Assembly (NCBI GenBank): GCA_964646425.1
Contig: CAZYEI010000020.1
Location: 1-25,409 of the forward strand
From: CAZYEI01 sp964646425
Lineage (GTDB): Bacteria > Bacillota_I > Bacilli_A > RFN20 > JAISJY01
DNA: 25,409 nt
Direction: 5' to 3'
The position numbers were made by a program, and so were the translations under genes. The notes under the pieces are model-generated. The model was not told where the DNA came from and made no database searches. It saw nothing but the letters and a program-made list of their open reading frames with translations. Shown here piece by piece: positions 1-7,042 of the stretch. Numbering within the stretch: the first letter of the stretch is position 1; each line of letters starts with the position of its first letter.

Positions 1-2
1 TT

Positions 3-29
3 TTAGCACTGTCAATACTAGAGTGCTAA
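3..29. promoter_or_regulatory. CIRCE element (HrcA operator)
   Basis: The inverted repeat TTAGCACT(G)-N9-GAGTGCTAA matches the CIRCE consensus TTAGCACTC-N9-GAGTGCTAA at 17 of 18 arm positions, the exception being G for C at base 11. The symmetry extends one base outward on each side. CIRCE is the operator of the heat-shock repressor HrcA and normally lies at or just after promoters of groESL, hrcA-grpE-dnaK or clp genes. The nearest gene to the right starts more than 300 bases away and is not a chaperone gene, so the controlled gene is probably leftward, on the minus strand outside the window. A TTGACA hexamer read on the minus strand (10-15) lies inside the element and could be its -35. Confidence 0.88.
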
Positions 30-31
30 AA

Positions 32-326
32 TTATTTTGCTCTTTATTTTTTTGATAAATAATTAAATAAATTACTCACTTTTGTCAAATAAATAATTCT
101 TAAAATTAATTGTTAAACCAGTGAATTATAAATTTTCTTTAATTAAAACCTAATATTTTAGGATTTTATTTGATATTTTCAATGTTTCTTAGTTTTTTCA
201 CTTTATTTGCCTATTTTGCTTCGCATTTTAACATAAGATAATTTTGAAATGTTTTGTCTTATTTTCACTATATTCTCATTTTACTTGAGTTATTTCCGTA
301 CTTATTTTAATTAAACTTTTAACGAC
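32..326. other. AT-rich intergenic stretch
   Basis: No gene, tRNA-like fold or strong terminator is visible. A TTGACA on the minus strand (bases 83-88) could be the -35 of a second leftward promoter upstream of the CIRCE element, but no good -10 follows at the right distance. The stretch is mostly A/T homopolymer tracts. Confidence 0.5.
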
Positions 327-332
327 TATAAT
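327..332 (+). promoter_or_regulatory. Probable -10 box of the XRE gene
   Basis: A perfect TATAAT lies 22 bases before the start codon at 355. The -35 position (about 304-309) is A/T-only and does not match TTGACA well, so this is a weak or regulator-dependent promoter at best. Confidence 0.45.
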
Positions 333-354
333 TATTCATAGGATGTGAAGTACT

Positions 355-687
355 ATGCGACTTAAACAATTAAGACAGAAGTCAAAATTAAAACTTAAAG
401 ATATTGGTGAAATTATTGGCGTTTCATATCAAACTATTAGTAACTGGGAAAACGGCTCTACCGAGCCAGATATTCAAAGTATTAAGAAACTTGCTTCTTA
501 TTTTTCAGTTACAACAGATTATTTATTAGAGCAAGATAATGAACAAGCATATTTTCAAGATATTATTAATAAACTAGAACATTTAGATAAAGAAGAATTA
601 ATGACTATTACTAAATCGATGATTGCAAATTTATTAAATAATATTTCTTCATTACCAATAGATAAGAAGAAAAAAGAAAAATATTAA
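355..687 (+). CDS. Small XRE-family transcriptional regulator
   Basis: The 110-residue protein has a Cro/CI-type helix-turn-helix over about residues 3-60. It shows the usual order of an LRQ...LKDIGEIIGVS scaffold, the recognition helix YQTISNWENG, and the trailing TEPDIQSIKKLASYFSV helix ending in DYLLE. The remaining 50 residues are charged and poor in recognisable motifs; the tail is lysine-rich. It probably binds DNA as a dimer and regulates itself or a neighbour, but the sequence shows no target. The start is ATG with a modest AGGATGTGAAG ribosome site. It is followed by a hairpin terminator and so is monocistronic. Such free-standing XRE proteins are common in mobile and accessory regions, which fits the patchwork to its right. 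Confidence 0.88.
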   Translation: MRLKQLRQKSKLKLKDIGEIIGVSYQTISNWENGSTEPDIQSIKKLASYFSVTTDYLLEQDNEQAYFQDIINKLEHLDKEELMTITKSMIANLLNNISSLPIDKKKKEKY

Positions 688-700
688 TTACATATTTTAA

Positions 701-755
701 TTAAAAGAGTATTAAAACACCTTAGTAAATGATTTAATACCCTTTTAATTTTGTT
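701..755 (+). terminator. Rho-independent terminator after the XRE gene
   Basis: The arms at 701-716 and 733-748 pair over 16 positions with one A/C mismatch, around a 16-base loop, and a T-rich tail follows. It begins 13 bases after the stop codon. Confidence 0.6.
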
Positions 756-834
756 AAAGAAAATTTTTCAATTCGACAAAATTAGCAAATAAAAAAGATT
801 AAATTAAAGATATAAATAAAAATAAATCAAAAGC

Positions 835-856
835 AATCGTTTAAAGTCGAACGATT
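835..856. promoter_or_regulatory. Dyad upstream of the sigma-like gene
   Basis: AATCGTT and AACGATT are perfect 7-base arms around 8 bases (842-849). It lies about 90 bases before the start codon at 944 and is one of the few G+C-containing symmetric elements in the gap. It could be an operator, but no protein can be assigned to it. Confidence 0.4.
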
Positions 857-943
857 CTAAAAAAATTATTCAATATGGTTGTAAAACAAGGTGATAAAGG
901 TCGGTTTATTAATGAAAGGTCAAAAAAAAGAAAGGAAGGTAAC

Positions 944-1489
944 ATGAATGCATTAATAAAATTGATCAACTCTTTTAGAATAAATAAGTCGGATATGATA
1001 TTTGAAGAAATATTAAGTAAATTAAAAAATTATATAATGTTTTATTTAATAGATATAAAGGAAGAACAAGATGAATTGCAGCAAATCTATCGAATAGAAA
1101 TATTAAATATAACAAATAAATTTAGAATAAATGAATATGTGAAAATCAATGATATAAGTGTATCTAAAATAAAAGCATTATATCAAAAAGAGGAAAAGGA
1201 AGATTCATATTTAAAAGATTTTATAGAAAGATATGGATTAGACAAATTTATAAAAATATTAACTTCAAGTCAAGAGAAAGAAACTATTTATAAAGAACTT
1301 AATCTGTATATAAATGAAAGAGCATTAGTCTCGTATATGTCAAAAAGATTTTATTATTTAAAGAAAGACTTTATAAAGTGGTTAATTAAAACATCTATAA
1401 ATGCATCAAAATCACTAAATTGTCTATCAACTAATGCATTAACAACATATAAAAGAATTGCATTATCAATTAATGTTCCAGGAATATAA
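944..1489 (+). CDS. Sigma-70 region-2-like protein, 3' end possibly chimeric
   Basis: The ATG at 944 follows a strong AAAGGAAGG site, so it is preferred over the in-frame start at 875 with no site. The protein has 181 residues. Residues 20-60 resemble the degenerate sigma-70 region 2 of short sigma-like proteins in Firmicutes mobile elements: a helical segment with LSKLKNYIMFYLIDIKEEQD, then DELQQIYRIEILNITNKFRI. No typical region-4 helix-turn-helix is obvious. The last 36 or so residues, from about base 1380, lie antisense to another open frame (1354-2034, minus) and have an unusual Ser/Thr/Asn-rich character, so the original C-terminus may have been replaced. It could be a regulator of a mobile element or an unrelated helical protein. 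The family call is a resemblance, not a clear match. Confidence 0.5.
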   Translation: MNALIKLINSFRINKSDMIFEEILSKLKNYIMFYLIDIKEEQDELQQIYRIEILNITNKFRINEYVKINDISVSKIKALYQKEEKEDSYLKDFIERYGLDKFIKILTSSQEKETIYKELNLYINERALVSYMSKRFYYLKKDFIKWLIKTSINASKSLNCLSTNALTTYKRIALSINVPGI

Positions 1490-2034
1490 TTCCCACCATT
1501 TTTGTATTTGTAACTTACTAAACATTTATTGTTCATATTCTCGCAATTGTGTAATAAATTATAAGTAATGTAATCTGATAATTTACTTTTTTCCTCATCT
1601 GATGAATTTTTATATATTTCTAGAAAATTAATGTTATTATAAGGTTCAAAGAAACTATCCAAATAAAGATATTCATATTTGAAGATATCACTTTTTTTAA
1701 ATGAAGCACATTTAGAATAATTAATAAAATCTTTAATAATATTTTTGATTTCTTAATCTTTATATCCTGCTACTCTCCACATATCATAAACATATTTAAC
1801 TCTATCGATAATATAATTTGGTTTGTCATCAAAATATCCACCAATAATTAATAAAATACACAATAATTTTTTATCTTCAGCACTTGAAGCATAATTATTT
1901 AACATTTTGCCAAAAACAACACCTCTACTAGCTAGTTGATATGAGTCACCAACAACTCTAAAAAATTCAGATTTTCTCATGTTAACTGTATGTTGTTTTT
2001 CTTGATTAGCTCTTGTGTTGGAAATTGAATCCAT
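1354..2034 (-). pseudogene. Unrecognised gene split by one in-frame TAA
   Basis: On the minus strand one frame runs from 2034 to a stop at 1354, broken only by a TAA at 1753-1755. The part before the stop ends WRVAGYKD. The part after resumes in the same frame (EIKNIIKDFIN...) with no further stop for about 133 codons, far longer than chance in such AT-rich DNA. The second half has no good start with a ribosome site. This looks like a single gene of about 210-227 codons with a nonsense mutation. Possible starts are the ATG at 2034, whose AAAGGAG is too far upstream, and the ATG at 1980, which overlaps the TGA of the upstream fragment as ATGA. I do not recognise the family: it is helical, with no visible membrane segment or catalytic motif. 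Its position beside a methylase remnant suggests a restriction or mobile-element partner, as inference only. Confidence 0.6.
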
Positions 2035-2096
2035 TCAGATCGTTTAATTCTTTCAACTCCTTTAATAACTTTAAAAGAAGCACCAAAACCCTTGGC
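1977..2096 (-). pseudogene. 5'-truncated orphan reading frame at the cassette edge
   Basis: A 39-codon open frame begins without a start codon right after a TAA at 2097-2099 and reads AKGFGASFKVIKGVERIKRS, continuing to a TGA at 1977-1979. The TGA overlaps the ATG at 1978-1980 of the next frame (ATGA), the usual mark of either translational coupling or a frameshift within one gene. Its composition matches the AT-rich flank, not the richer cassette to its right. The simplest reading is the surviving C-terminal piece of a gene whose 5' part was lost when the 2097-5150 segment arrived. No family is recognised. Confidence 0.4.
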
Positions 2097-2137
2097 TTAA
2101 CAGTGATAAGGAACTAATTCACTTATCAACTGTTAGC
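2095..2137. promoter_or_regulatory. Long stem-loop at the left end of the imported cassette
   Basis: GCTTAACAGTGATAAG (2095-2110) pairs with CTTATCAACTGTTAGC (2122-2137) with two single-base bulges, leaving an 11-base loop. It coincides with the change in base composition. It may be the first element of an RNA leader or a relic of the insertion end. It has no T-tract, so it is not a terminator by itself. Confidence 0.5.
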
Positions 2138-2161
2138 TGACTGATTCCAGGGTGCATACGG

Positions 2162-2210
2162 ACAAATCCCGTTTGATTTCTAACAGGAAGTCAGGCGGGA
2201 TTTTGTTTGT
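2162..2210 (+). terminator. Strong terminator or attenuator hairpin upstream of the regulator
   Basis: ACAAATCCCG (2162-2171) pairs with CGGGATTTTGT (2196-2206), with one bulge, followed by a T/G-rich tail. It lies upstream of the likely promoter of the gene at 2325. It may therefore insulate the cassette from incoming transcription, or act as an attenuator if transcription also begins upstream. CTGACTGATTCC before it can partly pair with GGAAGTCAG in its loop (about 2186-2194), an alternative fold. Confidence 0.6.
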
Positions 2211-2248
2211 CTCAAACTAAACCATTGGTTCAAAAAAAGATGAACTAA

Positions 2249-2292
2249 TTATACCTGCGATACCTTCCTTGTTTACGAATTTAAGGTATAAT
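2249..2292 (+). promoter_or_regulatory. Promoter with overlapping ATACCT repeats
   Basis: A perfect TATAAT at 2287-2292 lies 32 bases before the ATG at 2325; the -35 is weak. TTATACCT (2249-2256) and AGGTATAA (2284-2291) form an inverted repeat whose right arm covers the -10. A third copy, ATACCTT, is at 2260-2266. This arrangement fits an operator through which the XRE protein encoded just downstream could repress itself; the binding protein is inferred. Confidence 0.55.
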
Positions 2293-2324
2293 AGAGATGC
2301 AAAGAAAGATGGAGGTACAGGAAA

Positions 2325-3434
2325 ATGAAGTTATCACTCTCTTCAAACATAAGTAAGTTACGAAAAGAACACTCTATGACACAGGAAAAGTTAGCGGAGG
2401 CCTTGGGTGTTAGTTTCGCTTCTGTTTCAAAATGGGAACGTGGCGTCGCAACACCAGAATTGATGCTGATTGCAGAAATGGCGGATTTGTTTGGTGTATC
2501 ATTTGATACGCTTGTCGGTTATGAGGTTCAAAACGGAAGTGTGATTACACTCGAAGAAAGAATACATCAGCTACAGCGTGAAAAGAAATACGACGAAGCT
2601 ATCACAGAAGCAGAAAAGGCGTTGATTCGTTACCCGAATGATTTTCGCATCGTTTATCGCGCCGGAGAATTGTATGCTGTTGCAAGTATTGAGCGAAGCA
2701 ACGAAAATCTCCTATTTCGCTGTGTAGAACTGTTAGAACAATCCATTTTGCTTTTATCACAAAATAGCGATCCGAATATTAGCGAGGTATCCATACAAAA
2801 TGAGATTGCGCAGTGCTATATTGTTCTCGGCAAACACGAAAAGGGACTCGATCTTCTAAAGAAATACAATGTTAGTGGGGTTCACAATGATCTCATTGCT
2901 ATGACTTATACGGGAAATAATGGTTTTGACCTCAAAGATGCAGAACCGTATATGGTAGGGGCATTCGGGAATATCGTGACATCGGCAATTCGTACAATGA
3001 TGGCTTATGCCAATTATTATTTCAAAAAAGATGACTATTCATCAAGCCGTGATGCACTGATTTGGCTGATAGATTTGCTTCAGGGAATTAAGATAAATAA
3101 GAATACGGTCGCTTATGTTGATAAAGTAATGGCTCCCTGTTATTCCGAGTGTGCAAACCTTTCTCTTCTTCTCGGAGAGAGAGAAAAAGTTGAACCCTAT
3201 CTGCGTAGTGCTTATGAAGTTGCTACAGCTTTTGATGCAGAACCTACCTATAAAATAAGAAATATTAAGTTTTGCGTTGGAGAATTTGAAAAAACTACTG
3301 CATACGACGACCTTGGTGAATCCGCTATTTCTTTGGTGGTTAAACAGATCACACAAGAAAATAGAGACGCACAGTTATTCAGCATTTGGGAAAAGATCAC
3401 ACAAGAAGAATCCTGCGGAGGTGCGAAATTATGA
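2325..3434 (+). CDS. XRE regulator with TPR-like C-terminal domain
   Basis: The protein has 369 residues. Residues 6-62 are a Cro/CI helix-turn-helix (MTQEKLAEALGVSFASVSKW, then ERGVATPELMLIAEMADLFGVSFDTLVGY). Residues 75-340 are helical with TPR-like spacing, such as KKYDEAITEAEKALIRYPND. XRE-TPR proteins often sense a peptide or another ligand through the repeat domain, as in the Rgg/PlcR type, although this one is not assigned to either family. The ribosome site GGAGG (2311-2315) sits 9 bases before the ATG. The stop overlaps the ATG of the exporter gene as ATGA (3431-3434), so both are translated from one message and the regulator most likely controls exporter production. G+C-richer codons than the surrounding genes suggest recent transfer from a Clostridia-type donor. 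Confidence 0.88.
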   Translation: MKLSLSSNISKLRKEHSMTQEKLAEALGVSFASVSKWERGVATPELMLIAEMADLFGVSFDTLVGYEVQNGSVITLEERIHQLQREKKYDEAITEAEKALIRYPNDFRIVYRAGELYAVASIERSNENLLFRCVELLEQSILLLSQNSDPNISEVSIQNEIAQCYIVLGKHEKGLDLLKKYNVSGVHNDLIAMTYTGNNGFDLKDAEPYMVGAFGNIVTSAIRTMMAYANYYFKKDDYSSSRDALIWLIDLLQGIKINKNTVAYVDKVMAPCYSECANLSLLLGEREKVEPYLRSAYEVATAFDAEPTYKIRNIKFCVGEFEKTTAYDDLGESAISLVVKQITQENRDAQLFSIWEKITQEESCGGAKL

Positions 3435-5149
3435 AAAAGCAACCGTCAAAAACTCGTCCATATATCCGTCAATTTTACCATGGGAATAGTGGGTATTTTG
3501 TGCTGGCTGTTTTTAAGACTGCACTGACTGTGGCAGTTAATATCCTGATATCATGGTTGCTTCAGCAGGTGCTGGATCTTGTGTCAGGAGAAAACATCAC
3601 CCTTACGTTCACACAGCTTTCCCTGCTAAGTTCGGCGGCAGCAGGAATGATTGCACTCGCCTCTGGCTTTGCGTATTTTTCCACCCCTCGGTTTGTAGCA
3701 AAGGCCATGGCGCAATATAAAACCTATGTATTTGAAAGATTGTCACAGAAAGGCATTTCCGCCTTTTCAGGTGAAAATTCCAGTTTGTACATATCCGCTC
3801 TAAGTAACGATGCGGCGGTCATCGAAAGCAACTATGTTAGTAGCCTGTTCGATATCATTCAGCAGAGTCTCCTGTTTGTTGTGGCTCTGACCATGATGCT
3901 TATCTACAATCCGCTGCTGACGCTTGTTTCCGTCGGACTATCTGCATTTCCGATTCTGGTATCGCTGCTGGCAGGAAATCGTATGGCGGTGGCGGAAAAA
4001 AGGGTATCTGATTTGAATGAAAACTATATGTCCACACTAAAGGATAGCTTAGCCGGGTTTTCCGTCATAAAATCCTTCCGTGCAGAATTGCAGATATGCC
4101 AGCTGTTCGCTAAGGAAGTTCGCAAGTTAGCCAATGCCAAGGAAAAAAGTAAAAAGTTAAGAATCATCGTTTCCATGTGTTCCTCTATTGCCGCTGTAAT
4201 AGTGCAGCTGGGAGTTTTCCTCGTAGGCGCATGGCTCTCTCTGTCTGGCAAAGGCGTGACTGCTGGTACGGTACTGCTTTTTGTCCAGCTTTTAAATTAT
4301 GTGCTGAATCCCATTGGTGCAATTCCAACCTATCTCGCCCAGCGCAAGGCAGCAAAAGCACTGATTGAAAAGCTTGCCAATGTCTTGGAGGAAAATGTCC
4401 GAGAGGATGGAACAAACGAAAAACATACGCTAAATACCAGGATTCATTTAAGCGATGTATCCTTTGGATATGAAGAAGGCAAATCAATACTGCATGACAT
4501 AAATTGTGATTTTGATGCTGGAAAACATTACGCTATTGTGGGTACATCCGGCAGCGGCAAAAGCACTCTTTTGAATCTGCTGATGGGATCTCATTCGGAT
4601 TATACCGGCGAAATCACTTATGACGATATGGAACTAAGAAGCATTGGCGGAGAAAGCCTTTACGGTATGGTGTCCCTTATTCAGCAAAATGTGTTTATCT
4701 TCAATGCTTCCATTCGTGATAACATTACCATGTTTGCCGATTTCAAAAACGAGGAAGTGGAACGTGCCATCGCAATGTCCGGTCTTAACGAATTGATCGT
4801 ACAAAGAGGAGCAGAATATCTCTGTGGCGAAAATGGTAGTGGGCTCAGTGGTGGCGAGAAGCAACGCATTTCCATTGCCAGGAGTTTGCTGAAAAATGCG
4901 CAGGTACTTCTCGTTGATGAGGCCACCGCTGCTCTTGATGTGGAAACTGCATATAAGGTTTCAAATGCAGTTCTCAGTCTGAAAGGCATCACAAGTATTG
5001 TTGTTACGCATTCTCTCGACAAGAATTTGTTAAAACAATACGATGGCATTCTTGCTTTAAAAAACGGCTCGATTGTTGAATCAGGAACCTTTGACGAGTT
5101 GATCGCAGAGAAAGGATACTTCTATTCATTGTTCACAATTTCTCAATAA
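3431..5149 (+). CDS. ABC exporter half-transporter (permease-ATPase fusion)
   Basis: The 572-residue half-transporter has an N-terminal type I exporter membrane domain (about residues 20-310, roughly six segments) fused to an ATPase domain. It shows Walker A GTSGSGKST near residue 371, a Q-loop in LIQQNVFIF, the signature LSGGEKQRISIAR near 472, Walker B VLLVDEAT near 495, and the switch His in VVTHS near 528. It should work as a homodimer pumping a drug, peptide or lipid outward at the expense of ATP. The ATG at 3431, overlapping the regulator stop and preceded by GGAGGTG, is chosen over an in-frame upstream start at 3386 inside the regulator gene. Exporters paired with an XRE-TPR gene are commonly drug- or peptide-inducible; the substrate is unknown. 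Base composition matches the regulator, not the flanks. Confidence 0.93.
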   Translation: MKKQPSKTRPYIRQFYHGNSGYFVLAVFKTALTVAVNILISWLLQQVLDLVSGENITLTFTQLSLLSSAAAGMIALASGFAYFSTPRFVAKAMAQYKTYVFERLSQKGISAFSGENSSLYISALSNDAAVIESNYVSSLFDIIQQSLLFVVALTMMLIYNPLLTLVSVGLSAFPILVSLLAGNRMAVAEKRVSDLNENYMSTLKDSLAGFSVIKSFRAELQICQLFAKEVRKLANAKEKSKKLRIIVSMCSSIAAVIVQLGVFLVGAWLSLSGKGVTAGTVLLFVQLLNYVLNPIGAIPTYLAQRKAAKALIEKLANVLEENVREDGTNEKHTLNTRIHLSDVSFGYEEGKSILHDINCDFDAGKHYAIVGTSGSGKSTLLNLLMGSHSDYTGEITYDDMELRSIGGESLYGMVSLIQQNVFIFNASIRDNITMFADFKNEEVERAIAMSGLNELIVQRGAEYLCGENGSGLSGGEKQRISIARSLLKNAQVLLVDEATAALDVETAYKVSNAVLSLKGITSIVVTHSLDKNLLKQYDGILALKNGSIVESGTFDELIAEKGYFYSLFTISQ

Positions 5150-5151
5150 CA

Positions 5152-5395
5152 CTTATATAATTCATGTATGAAATCTGTTTTTTTTGATAATTAACATCCA
5201 TTTTGCTTTTATATTTTTTATGCAATTGTAAAGTCTTATTTGTTCATTTCTATCAAATGAATTGTTGTCATAAGTAGAAAGTTCCGAATCATAAGGTGGA
5301 TCAAGAATACATCTTCTTTTATAATAATTGTAAGTGGCAAAGTAATTTAAAAGGAATGACTTCTCCTCAATATAGATATCATTCCTTTTATAATT
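5152..5395 (-). pseudogene. Remnant of a D12-class DNA adenine methylase
   Basis: The minus strand encodes a fragment typical of Dam/DpnM/MboI-type N6-adenine methylases: an NYF...YYKRRCI lead-in, the catalytic motif DPPY (codons at 5291-5302) in CILDPPYDSELSTYDNNSFD, then RNEQIRLYNCIKNIKAKWML. The expected continuation (IIK.TDFI..LYK) is found only after shifting frame at a run of eight T's on the plus strand (5178-5185). The homology then ends at about 5152, three bases from the exporter stop codon. The AdoMet-binding N-terminus and the true C-terminus are missing. It is therefore a dead fragment, and its right part overlaps a terminator hairpin. It marks a former restriction-modification or phage locus at this site. 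Confidence 0.75.
5350..5390. terminator. Bidirectional terminator between exporter and permease genes
   Basis: AAAAGGAATGA and TCATTCCTTTT are perfect 11-base arms around a 19-base loop. Each orientation ends in a short T-run. It lies between the plus-strand exporter (stop 5149) and the minus-strand permease (stop 5441), so it can end both transcripts. Confidence 0.75.
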
Positions 5396-5440
5396 TTATT
5401 TATTTTTAATTTTGGTGCTATTTACTTTATAGAGTCCATT

Positions 5441-7036
5441 TTATAATGGCAAATCTTTTTTATTAAATTTAATCGCTCCCGCAGTAAAAGTTACAATACC
5501 AATAGCAATTAATATTATCCATTTCCAAAGGAAAGTAATAGTACCATCAATAATTGACATAGTATCAAATAAAGTTATAACTGATACATAATTAAAATAA
5601 TTCATTGCTTTAATTCTTATAGCAGATGGAATAACTTGTGAACCAAACAAACCAAGAATTGTTGCTACTAAAAAGAACATTGAAAGTCCACCACCAATAG
5701 ACATTGCTTGTTTGCTTCTATTAAACCAACATGAAGCAAGAAAACAGATTCCAGAAATAGCAAATAAAGTTATGAACAATCCAACATTGAAAAGGATTAT
5801 TTGCGAATAAGTTAAAGTTATTTCTGAAGATTTAACCAATGCCAAACAAATAACATTTGTTAAAGTCGTCAAGCAACACATTGAAAAGATTGCTAGAATT
5901 AAATATGTTAATTGTGTTAAAACAACACTTTTTCTTTTAGTCGGAGTAGATAAAACATATGCCATTGATCCACTATCAACTTGTGAAGAAATTAAATTAT
6001 TTGAGCACATAATAACAAATATTATTGGAAGCAATAATCCTGCAATACGATAGAATATTTCGCCAATTACTAAACTATAAATATTCATCCCCCCAAGTTC
6101 CATTAAGGCTTCAGAGACATCTTTTGGTAAATCATCTAAAAGACCTCCAGAAGTTTGTTCTATATAACTTAATCTATATTCTGCAAGTTCATTAGCAATT
6201 ATTGCTGAACTATTTTCTTGATTTTTATATTGTTCTTCTAATTGTTTCTTTTTTATATCGCTTTGAGCACGAAACATTGTAATTGCAGATAAAGATTTCT
6301 CTTCGATTTCTTCCGCTGTAAAATACTCATTTATAAAAATCGTATCATCTTGATATTTAAAAGATTGTTCAATAAAAATATTTTTTAAAACTGCTGGTAT
6401 GTATGTACTCGCAAATTCTGTTGCTTCATAATTATTTATTTGTTTTTGAATTATATAATCATTAATTGCTTGCGAAATAAATTGTTTTGCACTATCTGCA
6501 GATGCTTGTCCTTCAGTTTCAATTAATTCATCATAAATAATATCCTCAATTGATAACAATACATATTCACTTATTTTTGTTTCGGAATAATCAGCGCCTT
6601 GTTTTGAATAATAATTTAAAAATGCTTCTGTAGCTAACTTAGTTTGTTCATCAGAAACATTTGATAAAATTGTTAAACAAATATCTTCATGTGTCATTCC
6701 TTGAGTTTTAAGAAACTCATAGTTTTGAGCAAGTTCTGTTTTTTGTTTATCGCTCATTTGTACATTAAATAAATAATTTAATTGATTATTATTATCATCA
6801 TAATTAATGAGAGCATTTTCTGTCATATTAAAATATGTCATAGATTGTTTATTTATAGAGCTTTCTATTGCATCTTCCACAAACATATCCACCATAGAAT
6901 CTCTAATACCGCCAACATTAAGATTTCCAAGCACAAGAATTATTGCTGCAAGCATAGCACAAGTTATAACAGTAACAAATGACCAAATAGTAGCATTTGC
7001 TTTGCACGATTGCTTAAATAATGGTTTACTTATCAT
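5441..7036 (-). CDS. ABC-2 type transporter permease
   Basis: The protein has 531 residues. One membrane segment lies near residues 16-37 and is followed by a long charged, helical, probably extracytoplasmic region (about 40-310). A C-terminal bundle of about five segments begins at GEIFYRIAGLLLPIIFVIMC. The sequence after that segment (LISSQVDSGSMAYVLSTPTKR, of which the SGSMAYVLSTPTKR part is typical) matches the cytoplasmic motif of ABC-2 family permeases, where a loop contacts the ATPase. It is the third gene of an operon with two ATPases; its ATG lies 6 bases after the TGA of the upstream gene, with AAAGGAG inside that overlap region. One permease served by two ATPases suggests a 1:1:1 or asymmetric export pump, perhaps for antimicrobial peptides or drugs. 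The substrate cannot be read from the sequence. Confidence 0.85.
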   Translation of the reverse strand: MISKPLFKQSCKANATIWSFVTVITCAMLAAIILVLGNLNVGGIRDSMVDMFVEDAIESSINKQSMTYFNMTENALINYDDNNNQLNYLFNVQMSDKQKTELAQNYEFLKTQGMTHEDICLTILSNVSDEQTKLATEAFLNYYSKQGADYSETKISEYVLLSIEDIIYDELIETEGQASADSAKQFISQAINDYIIQKQINNYEATEFASTYIPAVLKNIFIEQSFKYQDDTIFINEYFTAEEIEEKSLSAITMFRAQSDIKKKQLEEQYKNQENSSAIIANELAEYRLSYIEQTSGGLLDDLPKDVSEALMELGGMNIYSLVIGEIFYRIAGLLLPIIFVIMCSNNLISSQVDSGSMAYVLSTPTKRKSVVLTQLTYLILAIFSMCCLTTLTNVICLALVKSSEITLTYSQIILFNVGLFITLFAISGICFLASCWFNRSKQAMSIGGGLSMFFLVATILGLFGSQVIPSAIRIKAMNYFNYVSVITLFDTMSIIDGTITFLWKWIILIAIGIVTFTAGAIKFNKKDLPL

Positions 7037-7042
7037 TTATTT

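Noticed and set aside
875..943. Longer N-terminus of the sigma-like protein from 875
   Set aside because: No ribosome site at 875, while AAAGGAAGG precedes the ATG at 944.
3042..3489. Open frames opposite to or shifted from the regulator-exporter junction
   Set aside because: The ATGA overlap with a good GGAGGTG explains the junction; no codon bias or ribosome site supports the others.
4024..5049. Several open frames on the minus strand and in other frames under the ABC exporter gene
   Set aside because: They have no ribosome sites, and the exporter gene in the main frame carries all ABC motifs; they are shadows of a G+C-richer gene.
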